Below are positions 1 through 11,047 of a stretch of 64,000 nucleotides of DNA, piece after piece. The first letter of the stretch is position 1. Each line of letters begins with the position of its first letter. The DNA is taken from NCBI GenBank assembly GCA_029250945.1, contig JAQXEG010000005.1, positions 1 through 64,000 of the forward strand, in the 5' to 3' direction. Source of the DNA: Yoonia sp. (GTDB taxonomy: Bacteria; Pseudomonadota; Alphaproteobacteria; Rhodobacterales; Rhodobacteraceae). Under the pieces are notes generated by a model. It saw only the letters and a list, made by a program, of their open reading frames with translations, did no database searches and was not told the origin of the DNA. The translations under genes and the position numbers were made by a program.

Positions 1-1
1 C

Positions 2-220
2 GTTTTAGGACTGGCCGCCGCGTACGACAGCACTGGTACAAATACAAATCCGTTTGATGACACGTCCACTGACACCACGAACACTGGCGGGGACACCACC
101 GATACAGGCGATGCCGGCGATGTCGGCGGCGATGATGGGTCTGCTTCGGTTAAAACTGCGGCTATTTCTGACCTTTTTCCTGATCGCGCTCGCAAATTTT
201 GCGGGCGCGCAATCTATTGA
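2..220 (+). pseudogene. Remnant or 3' end of a lipoprotein-like gene with an Asp/Thr/Gly linker
   Basis: An open frame runs in from the left edge and ends with TGA at 218-220. It reads as a hydrophobic stretch (VLGLAAAYDSTG) followed by a low-complexity linker rich in D, T, G and N, like the start of a secreted lipoprotein. The lipobox position would hold Tyr (TAC) where Cys (TGC) is expected. The last 30 or so codons are only an out-of-frame reading of the next gene's signal peptide. No folded domain follows the linker, so I read it as a truncated lipoprotein head fused onto the next gene. Only 219 bases are visible; a genuine overlapping C-terminus is possible. Confidence 0.35.
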
Positions 221-1532
221 GGTCGGCCCAAAAGATGCACTTGTCATTGGTATTGCGATGGTACGCGATGGCAATGTGCAAGGCGCGATTGCAATCGCGG
301 ACGCGCTTATTGAACGGAATTCTGGCGATTTTTCCGCACTTCTTTTGCGGACAGATGCGGCACTTGTGGCACAGCAAAATGGCGATGCCATTGCGTTTGG
401 CGCGCGGGCATTTGCGGCTGCTAGGACCGACGGGCAACGCACCCAATCCGCCTGCTTGGTTGCATTCGCGCATACGCGCCTCGAAAACTTTACCCGCGCC
501 CAGCTTTGGCTACGGCGTGCGGCGCAATATGCACCAGATGATGCCACCAAGGCGGTTGTCGCAAAGGATTTCCGCACGGTGCGCGAGCGCAACCCATGGT
601 CCAGCAGCCTGCGGTTCGGAATTTTTCCGCGCAGCAACATCAACAATGGCAGCACGGCAGAAATCTATTACCTGCCCGGACTGGATTTCCCCCTGACACT
701 GCAACCAAGCAGCCGCGCCCTGTCGAGGTTCGAAATTTCAGGCGGATTTTCATCACAATACCGGCTTCATCTTGATGATGTCTCGGCCACCTTTTTGACC
801 GCAACAGGGAGTTTTATCGACTACCGGCTGAGCAACACATCCGCAGCCCTTGTGCCTGACATCGACGGGTCGGATTACGCGACATCGGCGTTGGATTTCG
901 GGATCACGCATCGCCGCATTTTGGCGGACGGATTTGGCCCGACGACCTTTACGCTCAAGTTCGGCCGTAATTGGAGCGGCAAGGCACTGGCCCTGTCAGA
1001 CACCTATCTGACAACACAATATATTGACGCGCGCATCGCGCAATCCGTGCCGCTTGGCGATCGCGATACGCTGTCATTTTCTGCCGCCCGCCAACGTGCC
1101 GAGGAATTTGACGACGACAGCAGCCGCTTTGATTTCAAGACAACGCTGGGCGCATCTTGGGTGCATGTGCGCGACAATCAGGACCGGTTTACGTTTGGTG
1201 TTACGGGAACCCGCAAGACATCAGCCGCCGCCGATTCCGATTATACGTCCCTGAAATACCGCATCGGATATGACTTTGCCGAGCCGATCCTCAACACACG
1301 TTTCGGCATCAGCGCGGATTACGAAGAGCGGTCTTTTGACGAATCGTTCTATGTCGCCGGGCCGCGCAATGACACGAATGTCGGCGTCACGCTGCCAATG
1401 CAATTCCCCGAGTTGGCGTTCTACGGGTTTGAGCCTGTGGTCAACCTTGAGGCCCGCCGCAATCGCAGCAACCCGGACCTGTTTGACCGCGACTATCAAT
1501 CCATCGGATTTGATCTCCGATCCTCGTTCTAA
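132..1532 (+). CDS. SLAM-like outer-membrane protein (TPR region plus C-terminal beta-barrel, DUF560-like)
   Basis: The protein is 466 residues from the ATG at 132. A signal peptide (about residues 1-27, hydrophobic core LFLTFFLIALANF, cut after AGA) leads to an alpha-helical, TPR-like stretch at about 35-140. The motif RERNPWSSSLRFG then opens a long run of alternating polar/hydrophobic strands that ends in Phe, typical of an outer-membrane beta-barrel. Surface lipoprotein assembly modifiers have this order and move lipoproteins to the outer face of the outer membrane. An in-frame ATG at 54 would add 26 residues in front of the signal peptide, so 132/135 is preferred. The upstream lipoprotein-like remnant could be the leftover of its client. 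Confidence 0.75.
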   Translation: MMGLLRLKLRLFLTFFLIALANFAGAQSIEVGPKDALVIGIAMVRDGNVQGAIAIADALIERNSGDFSALLLRTDAALVAQQNGDAIAFGARAFAAARTDGQRTQSACLVAFAHTRLENFTRAQLWLRRAAQYAPDDATKAVVAKDFRTVRERNPWSSSLRFGIFPRSNINNGSTAEIYYLPGLDFPLTLQPSSRALSRFEISGGFSSQYRLHLDDVSATFLTATGSFIDYRLSNTSAALVPDIDGSDYATSALDFGITHRRILADGFGPTTFTLKFGRNWSGKALALSDTYLTTQYIDARIAQSVPLGDRDTLSFSAARQRAEEFDDDSSRFDFKTTLGASWVHVRDNQDRFTFGVTGTRKTSAAADSDYTSLKYRIGYDFAEPILNTRFGISADYEERSFDESFYVAGPRNDTNVGVTLPMQFPELAFYGFEPVVNLEARRNRSNPDLFDRDYQSIGFDLRSSF

Positions 1533-1591
1533 GCAATTGTGATCAGGCCACCGCGTGCTACGTTGTTGAAAACCACAAGTGGAGAAAAGCA

Positions 1592-2020
1592 ATGAGCCTG
1601 AAGTATTTACACACGATGGTCCGTGTCAAAGACCTCGAAAAATCAATGGCGTTTTACGAATTATTGGGGCTGAAAGAAACCCATCGGCATGAAAATGAAG
1701 GCGGCCGATTTTCGTTGGTTTTCATGGCCCCTCCCGGTCAAGAGGATCGCCCGATTGAGCTGACGTATAACTGGGATGGCGATGATGAGCTACCGTCTGA
1801 TAGTCGCCATTTTGGGCATTTGGCCTATGAAACACCCGACATTTACGTGCTATGCCAAAAGCTGATGGACAATGGCGTGGTGATCAATCGCCCGCCGCGT
1901 GAAGGGCGTATGGCCTTTGTCCGCTCGCCCGATAATATCTCGGTTGAGTTGCTGCAAGCGGGTGACAACCTTGCTGTGGCAGAGCCTTGGGCGAGCATGC
2001 CAAACATCGGCCATTGGTAA
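1592..2020 (+). CDS. gloA: Lactoylglutathione lyase (glyoxalase I)
   Basis: This 142-residue protein has the double VOC fold of glyoxalase I, which turns the methylglyoxal-glutathione hemithioacetal into S-lactoylglutathione in the cytoplasm. Metal ligands expected for the family are visible: His7 (KYLHTMVRV), Glu56 (IELTYNW), His76 (HFGHLAY) and the Glu in SVELLQ near residue 118. The length is close to Escherichia coli GloA (135). The start has a GGAG ribosome binding site (gtggagaaaagcaATG). The next gene starts inside its last codons, so the two are probably co-transcribed. Confidence 0.93.
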   Translation: MSLKYLHTMVRVKDLEKSMAFYELLGLKETHRHENEGGRFSLVFMAPPGQEDRPIELTYNWDGDDELPSDSRHFGHLAYETPDIYVLCQKLMDNGVVINRPPREGRMAFVRSPDNISVELLQAGDNLAVAEPWASMPNIGHW

Positions 2021-2715
2021 AGGCAGCCGCAATTTGCGCGGCACTATGGGCGGCACCAGTTGATGCGTGCCGCCTTGCGCTAATCCTGGCGATGGATGTG
2101 TCGTCATCGGTGGATGCCGCCGAGGACCAGTTGCAACGTGCCGGGGTAGCGCGGGCGTTGATTGACCCCGCTGTGGAGGCCGCATTTTTCATCAGCCCAG
2201 ATCCTGTTTCGTTGTTTGTCTTCGAATGGTCTGGCCGCTATCGCCAGCAGGTTTTGCTGGATTGGCAGACCATTACCACGCCAGAGGATTTGTTCCGTGC
2301 CGCCCAAGCCATCGGGCGCAGCGCCCGCATGGGTGACGATTTTCCCACCGCGATGGGCTATGCGTTGGGGTATGCGTCCACGCAATTTGCCCGCGTTCCG
2401 GACTGCGAATCCCGCACAATTGACTTGGCAGGCGACGGGGTCAACAATGACGGGTTCGGCCCCGCATCTGCCTATGCCGCGTTTCCGTTTGACGGGGTAA
2501 CGGTGAACGGCCTTGTGGTGCAAACCACGGATGATGAGGACGCAATCACCCTGCCCGCCTATTTCCGATCCGAGGTCATCCGGGGCCCCGGCGCGTTTAC
2601 CGAGATCGCCAACGGATTTGCAGATTATGAAAATGCGATGCGGCGCAAATTGTTGCGGGAACTGACGTCTATGATGTTGGGTGGAGCACCACAATCAATG
2701 GCCCCGAAGGGATAA
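2014..2715 (+). CDS. DUF1194 family protein (secreted von Willebrand A-like)
   Basis: From a TTG at 2014 the protein is 233 residues. It opens with a signal peptide (VKAAAICAALWAAPVDA) and continues into CRLALILAMDVSSSVDAAED, which carries the DxSxS metal-binding (MIDAS) motif of VWA domains. DUF1194 proteins of alphaproteobacteria have this layout; their role is unknown. The TTG overlaps the gloA stop (TTGGTAA), pointing to translational coupling. A TTG at 1987 in the same frame would put nine charged residues before the signal peptide and is less likely. There is no in-frame ATG near the start. Confidence 0.8.
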   Translation: MVKAAAICAALWAAPVDACRLALILAMDVSSSVDAAEDQLQRAGVARALIDPAVEAAFFISPDPVSLFVFEWSGRYRQQVLLDWQTITTPEDLFRAAQAIGRSARMGDDFPTAMGYALGYASTQFARVPDCESRTIDLAGDGVNNDGFGPASAYAAFPFDGVTVNGLVVQTTDDEDAITLPAYFRSEVIRGPGAFTEIANGFADYENAMRRKLLRELTSMMLGGAPQSMAPKG

Positions 2716-2841
2716 AATCGCAACGTCGCGTACACCTGCCGCGCACGGCTAAATTGACGTGATCACGTGCAAATTTCTTATATCAAAAATGCCGCGGTAG
2801 CGGCCCCTTTGGATCACGCCACGCTAGTAGATACAGCGGAT

Positions 2842-6387
<3,546 letters not shown>

Positions 6388-6400
<13 letters not shown>

Positions 6401-6573
6401 TCGGCTTCTTGGGCACGGTCATCACGACCCAATGGGTGCAATCCAAGGCGGCAGAGGCGCAGTTGGAAGACGTCACCGATGCCCTGCTGCTGGCGATGCA
6501 TGATCTGCGCACGGTGCTTGTCCGCAAAAAGGCCGACCGCCTGATCCGCGCCCGCGAGGCAGAAGCTGGCTAG
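6388..6573 (+). pseudogene. 3' remnant of an unidentified GC-rich gene
   Basis: A plus-strand frame with strongly biased local codon use runs from about 6388 to TAG 6573 and reads GEFAELGFLGTVITTQW, then a charged helical tail (DALLLAMHDLRTVLVRK). Upstream of 6388 the same frame reads through AT-rich island sequence of a different character and has no ribosome site, so the 5' part of the gene appears to be missing. The stop overlaps the stop of the convergent MATE gene by four bases, as expected for a once-real gene. I cannot name the family from about 60 residues. Confidence 0.5.
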
Positions 6574-7952
6574 GCCGCGTTGATAAACACCGCCTGCCGC
6601 CAAAACCGCCACATCATCAAGATGCCCGCGACCGTTAGCCCGACCACAAGCCCCAGCCAGATGCCCACACCGCCCATGCCCAGCGGGAACGCTAGCACAT
6701 AGCTGATCGGCAGCCCCACGATCCAATAGCTGATCGTCGCCATGATCATCGGCACGGTTGTGTCCTGCACCCCGCGCAACAGGCCAAGCGCCAGCACCTG
6801 TGCGGCGTCAACCACTTGGAACAGCGCCGCCATCGCCAAAAGCGAGACACCGATTTGCAACAGCGTGTCCTTTGCGGGCTCTGCGGGGTCGATGAACAGC
6901 TTGATCAGCAGCTCTGGCATCAGCAGGAACACCGCCATTGTCGCAATTGCAAAGCACGCCGACATCGCGATCGCCATGGTCGCTCCGCGTCGCAGGCTGA
7001 TCTCATCCGAGCGACCCAAGGCCCGCCCAGCCCGCACGGTGGCGGCTTGGGAAAACCCGATGTGGACCATGAATGTCAGGCTGGCCAATTGGATTGCGAT
7101 GCCATGCGCGGCCAGGTCCAGCGGGCCGATCCAGCCCATCATGACGGCGCTGGCGCTGAACAACCCGCCCTCGGCCAAGGACGTCAGCCCGATGGGCCAG
7201 CCAAGTTTGAACACACGGGCCAAAATCTCAGTATCGGGTTTCCAGACGTTTTGCAGCAGCTTGTATTGCGGCAAGGTCCGCAAGCCATATGCAAACAGAA
7301 TCACCATCGTCGCGATGGTCACGATCAGCGATGCAATGGCCGCGCCCTGAATGCCAAGTTCGGGCGCCCCAAGATTGCCAAAGATCAGCGCATAATTGAT
7401 CCCTGCGTTCAGCACTGCCGTCCCAATGGTGGCCCACAGAATGATCGCCGTATGCTCCAATGCGGCCAGATAAGATTTCAGCGTCATCACCATTAGCGCG
7501 GGCACCATTTGCCAGCCCGCAATGACCAGATAATCCTGCGCCAGCGCTGCGACCTGCGCGTCTTGGCCCATAGCCAGCAGGATCGGTTCGGCCAGCAGCA
7601 TCGGCACCGTGAACACCAGCCCATAGGCGATTGATAGCCACAACCCCATGCGGGTGACGCGGCGGACTTGTACATCGTCGCCCTCTTCCGCCGCTGCGGC
7701 GACCATGGGCGTGACAGCAAAGGCAAAACCCGCCCCCATGATAAAGGTCACGAAATACATCGTTGTGGCGATTGTGGCGGCGGCAAGTGCGGTCACGTCA
7801 TACCAGCCCAGCATGATCGTGTCGGTCATATGGATCGCGAACTGCGCCAGATGCGACGCAATCAGCGGCCCGCCCAACGTCAAGATCGCCCGCCGGTGTT
7901 CAGAATAGGTTTGTGCGATGGCTTCCATATCCTTAGGCTTAGGCCTGTTCAT
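6570..7952 (-). CDS. MATE-family multidrug/Na+ (H+) antiporter
   Basis: The protein of about 460 residues has twelve predicted membrane helices in two related halves. The first half starts ILTLGGPLIASHLAQFAIHMTDTIMLGWYDVTALAAAT and the second GWPIGLTSLAEGGLFSASAVMMGWIGPLDLAAHGIA, both typical of the NorM branch. These inner-membrane proteins export cationic drugs or dyes in exchange for Na+ or H+. Starts at 7952 (MNRPKP) or 7928 (MEAIAQ) are both possible. A divergent gene begins at 7976, so the two promoters share about 25-50 bases. Confidence 0.9.
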   Translation of the reverse strand: MNRPKPKDMEAIAQTYSEHRRAILTLGGPLIASHLAQFAIHMTDTIMLGWYDVTALAAATIATTMYFVTFIMGAGFAFAVTPMVAAAAEEGDDVQVRRVTRMGLWLSIAYGLVFTVPMLLAEPILLAMGQDAQVAALAQDYLVIAGWQMVPALMVMTLKSYLAALEHTAIILWATIGTAVLNAGINYALIFGNLGAPELGIQGAAIASLIVTIATMVILFAYGLRTLPQYKLLQNVWKPDTEILARVFKLGWPIGLTSLAEGGLFSASAVMMGWIGPLDLAAHGIAIQLASLTFMVHIGFSQAATVRAGRALGRSDEISLRRGATMAIAMSACFAIATMAVFLLMPELLIKLFIDPAEPAKDTLLQIGVSLLAMAALFQVVDAAQVLALGLLRGVQDTTVPMIMATISYWIVGLPISYVLAFPLGMGGVGIWLGLVVGLTVAGILMMWRFWRQAVFINAA

Positions 7953-7975
7953 CCCCCCCGTCCAGAGAGTTTGCA

Positions 7976-8617
7976 ATGACCCAAGATCTGATCACCGCTG
8001 CGCAAGCGTTCTATGCCCAGCTTGCCGCCAATAACGCCAAGGCATGGTGGGATGATCATCGCGGAACGTATGACAGCGTGCTTAAGCCCGCTGCGCTTGG
8101 GCTGCTCGACACGCTGACCGATCCTCTATCCGCGCTTGTGGATACGCCGGTGAAGCCCAAGCTGTTTCGCCCGCACCGCGATGTGCGGTTTTCCAAGGAT
8201 AAAACGCCCTATAAAACCCACCTGCATATGATTTGGACGCTGGACAGCGATGCCCGTCAGAACCCTGTGTTCTTCTTCGGGATCGGGGTGGGTTATGTGA
8301 CCGTTGGCACGGGCATGATGGGGTTCGACAAACCCGTTCTGGAAGATTGGCGCAAGTTTGTGGACCTCGACACAAAACGGATCACAGGGATCATGGACCA
8401 GATTGGCAAGGCCGGTTTCACCTTGCGTGAACCCGCGTTGAAACGGGTGCCACCCGCCTATCCCGCCGACCATCCGGCAGGGCATCTTTTGCGTATGAAG
8501 GGCTGCGTGGCGACCACGGATATTGGCACGCCCGCTGATCTGCCACAGTCGATTGTGGCCGCCTGCACCGCCGCCAGCCCGCTGACCAGCCTGCTGCTAC
8601 AGGTCGCTGAAGCGTAG
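7976..8617 (+). CDS. DUF2461 (TIGR02453) family protein
   Basis: The 213-residue protein carries the DUF2461 pattern: an N-terminal AFYAQLAANNAKAWWDDHRGTY segment and the central block LFRPHRDVRFSKDKTPYKTH. The family is widespread in bacteria and fungi; its biochemical role is not established. It is cytoplasmic as judged by the lack of a signal peptide. Start ATG 7976 has a weak AGAGAG upstream. It is divergent from the MATE gene and convergent with the epimerase gene, so it is probably a single-gene transcript. Confidence 0.85.
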   Translation: MTQDLITAAQAFYAQLAANNAKAWWDDHRGTYDSVLKPAALGLLDTLTDPLSALVDTPVKPKLFRPHRDVRFSKDKTPYKTHLHMIWTLDSDARQNPVFFFGIGVGYVTVGTGMMGFDKPVLEDWRKFVDLDTKRITGIMDQIGKAGFTLREPALKRVPPAYPADHPAGHLLRMKGCVATTDIGTPADLPQSIVAACTAASPLTSLLLQVAEA

Positions 8618-8633
8618 GATGGGTTTTAACCCA

Positions 8634-9521
8634 TCATGGTTGCAACACATCGCGCCATGAATGGGTCGGCGCAAAGCCGAGCATTTGTTTGGCTTTGGTG
8701 TTGTCATAAAACGTCTCAAACGCGCCCATCTCGCGGGCCAATGGCACGTCGGGATAGAACCGCGCCCGCACCTCTGCGCTGGGGATGCCCACGGAACAAT
8801 CGTCGTTGGAGACGTTGAATACCTCGTACCCCAACCCGTCAACCATCAGGCAGCGTTCGACCATCTGCCCCAGATCGCGCGCGTCGATATAGGCAAAGAT
8901 ATTGCGCCGCCTGCTGGCAGGATCATCCATGAATGCTGGGAAATTTTTTGCGTATTCATGGGGTTCAATCACGTTGTTCAGCCGAAGCCCGTAAATGTCG
9001 CTGCCTGTGCGCGCCTGAAACGACCGCGCCGTCGCCTCGTTACAGACCTTGGACATCGCATAGCTGTCATGCGGCACGGTGGGGTGGTTTTCATCGATGG
9101 GCACATAATCGGGGTCCATATGTCCATCGGCAAAGCACACGGCATATGTTGTCTCGGAACTGGCGAAGATCACCTTGGGGATGCCGAGTTTCGCCGCCGC
9201 CTCGATTACATTATATGTAGACATGGTGTTGATGCGAAAACACTCTGCATCGGTGCCAATCATCACGCGGGGCATGGCGGCGAAATGCACAACCGCATCG
9301 TATTTCGGCACGCCTGTACCAGCATCAAGTTCATCAAAATCCACAAACTGAGACATGGCCCCGATGACCTGCCCGCTGTCGGTCAGATCAAGCAGCAGTT
9401 CCGGCCCGTCATTGCCCGATGGCACCTGATCGGCATTCACCACGTGATGCCCCAGCCCGCGCAAATGCGCCACGCTGTATTTACCCGCCTTGCCGCTGCC
9501 GCCTGTAAAGAAAATCCGCAT
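8634..9521 (-). CDS. NAD-dependent epimerase/dehydratase (extended SDR)
   Basis: From ATG 9521 the protein is 295 residues. It begins with the dinucleotide-binding motif FFTGGSGKAGKYS and has the catalytic Ser (ASSETTY) and Tyr-x3-Lys pair (SYAMSKVC) of extended short-chain dehydrogenases. The substrate is probably a nucleotide sugar or similar polyol, but the neighbours give no clue. The start is preferred over the upstream in-frame ATGs because the Rossmann strand begins right after it and GGGA lies upstream. Confidence 0.85.
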   Translation of the reverse strand: MRIFFTGGSGKAGKYSVAHLRGLGHHVVNADQVPSGNDGPELLLDLTDSGQVIGAMSQFVDFDELDAGTGVPKYDAVVHFAAMPRVMIGTDAECFRINTMSTYNVIEAAAKLGIPKVIFASSETTYAVCFADGHMDPDYVPIDENHPTVPHDSYAMSKVCNEATARSFQARTGSDIYGLRLNNVIEPHEYAKNFPAFMDDPASRRRNIFAYIDARDLGQMVERCLMVDGLGYEVFNVSNDDCSVGIPSAEVRARFYPDVPLAREMGAFETFYDNTKAKQMLGFAPTHSWRDVLQP

Positions 9522-9582
9522 CAATAATCCCATCTGATTTGGCATCAGTTTAGCCGCCCCTTGACGCACCGCAAGCAATCGC

Positions 9583-9613
9583 TTGACTTGGAGTTACTCC
9601 AATAGCCTAGCAA
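9583..9613 (+). promoter_or_regulatory. MerR-type promoter/operator with 19-bp spacer
   Basis: TTGACT (9583-9588) and TAGCAA (9608-9613) are separated by 19 bases, the over-long spacer used by MerR-family activators. The perfect palindrome TTGGAGTTACTCCAA (9588-9602) lies inside it. It precedes the merR gene by 27 bases, so autoregulation of the merR/aldo-keto reductase pair is expected. Confidence 0.72.
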
Positions 9614-9639
9614 GACCAAACACACATCGGAGACAGACC

Positions 9640-9984
9640 ATGCCCATCGCACCAGCCGCCGCCCACGCGGGCCTTAGCCAAGCCACCATACGGTTTTATG
9701 AAAAATCCGGCATGCTGCCGAAAATCGCCCACAATGCCCAAGGCTGGCGCGACGTTCACGGCGATACGCTGACGTGGCTTGTGACCTTGGGGCATTTGCG
9801 CAGCACAGGCATGCCGCTGGCAAACGTGAAACGCTTTGCCCAGTCGGCCCATGCGCCTGATTGCGACAGTGAGCCCCAAGCGCGCATGCGGCTGGCTCAA
9901 AGACGCGCTGATCTGGCCGCTTGTGAAACCTATCTGACCCATAAAATCGGTATCTACACCGCGCTATTAGGAGAGACATCATGA
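9640..9984 (+). CDS. MerR-family transcriptional regulator
   Basis: From ATG 9640 the protein is 114 residues. The winged HTH starts at once (AGLSQATIRFYEKSGMLPKIAHNAQGWRDV) and is followed by the dimerisation helix (ARMRLAQRRADLAACETYLTHKIGIYTALL). This is the layout of the YhdM/AdhR-like MerR group, often found beside an aldo/keto reductase and sensing reactive electrophiles. There is one Cys in the loop (APDCDS) and one in the long helix that could sense. The stop overlaps the next start as ATGA, so the pair was one operon. Confidence 0.87.
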   Translation: MPIAPAAAHAGLSQATIRFYEKSGMLPKIAHNAQGWRDVHGDTLTWLVTLGHLRSTGMPLANVKRFAQSAHAPDCDSEPQARMRLAQRRADLAACETYLTHKIGIYTALLGETS

Positions 9985-10970
9985 CATCATATCTGGACAC
10001 AAAGACGCCAACACTTGGCCTTGGCTGTAGGGCCATTGGCGGGCCGTTCACGGCGGATGGCCGTGCGGTTGGATAGGGCGTTGTTGATGACACTGTCTCG
10101 ACCCGCGCCATTCACACGGCCATTGACCACGGCGTGCGCCTGTTCGACAGCGCGTAAGCCTACGGCGCGGGCCATTCAGAGGTGGTGCTGGGCAAGGCCC
10201 TGACATCCCACCCCGATGTGACCGTCGTGACCAAGTTTGGCTGGGCGATTGATACGCAGGTCAAGACGTTGGGCGATATGGTCACCGACCCTGCGATGGT
10301 GCGGGTGTCACTGGATGCGTCGCGCAAACGGTTCGGGCGCGACCATATTGATCTGTTGCTGATGCATCCCAACGACATGGACATCGCCACCGCCACCCCG
10401 ATCTTTGATGAACTTGACCGGATGCCAGCCGAGGGGGCGATTGGTGGATAGGGCTGGTCCACGGATTTCCCCGACCGGCTGGCCGCCTTTGCGGATCGTG
10501 ACGGGTTTAGGGCCCTCGAACATGCGATGAACGTGTTTTTTCGCGCCGAACATATGGTCCCTGCGATCCAAGCTGCGGGTGTGACGGGGCTGGTGCGGTC
10601 CCCGCTGGCCATGGGCATTTTTGGCGGCAAATATGATGCGGGTACACAGTTCAAGGCAGACGATGTGCGCGGCACCGACGAGGGCTGGATGGCCTATTTC
10701 CAAGACGGCAAGATTAAAGACACCCATCTGGCGCAACTGAACGGTGTGCGTGATGTGCTGACCAGCGGTGGGCGCAACCTTGCGCAGGGTGCGTTTCCGT
10801 GGCTTTGGGCGCGCAGCCCCAGCGCCCTGCCGATCCCGGGGTTTCGCACGCCAGAACAGGTGACCGACCTGTGCGGTGCACTAGATCACGGCCCGCTGAC
10901 GCCCCAGCAGATGGCAGAGATTGAAACCATCCTTAATCGCCCACCCGAAGGCCCACCAACTGCGCGTTAG
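9981..10970 (+). pseudogene. Aldo/keto reductase, three in-frame nonsense codons
   Basis: One frame of 330 codons encodes a complete aldo/keto reductase but is cut by TAG at 10074-10076, TAA at 10155-10157 and TAG at 10449-10451. There is no frameshift. Family residues remain: the active-site segment DSA(stop)AYGAGHSE with Asp and Tyr, the Lys in VVTKFGW and the His in LLLMHPND. The ribosome site (AGGAGAGACATCATG) and the ATGA overlap with merR are intact. The first and third stops sit in the same nonamer GGATAGGGC and probably replace Trp or another aromatic. The enzyme would have been an NADPH-dependent carbonyl reductase controlled by the MerR protein. Confidence 0.88.
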
Positions 10971-11047
10971 CATGGGAAACCCGATTGCCCTGCGCGGTGG
11001 ACCCTGACACAATGGGCCAACACCAAAAAACACAGAGCAGCGCACCC

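Noticed and set aside
9981-10970. Stop-codon recoding or amber suppression of the AKR gene
   Set aside because: Two TAG in the same context are tempting, but a TAA lies in the same gene, and the other broken genes carry TAA, TGA, TAG and frameshifts at positions with different expected residues. Simple decay explains all.
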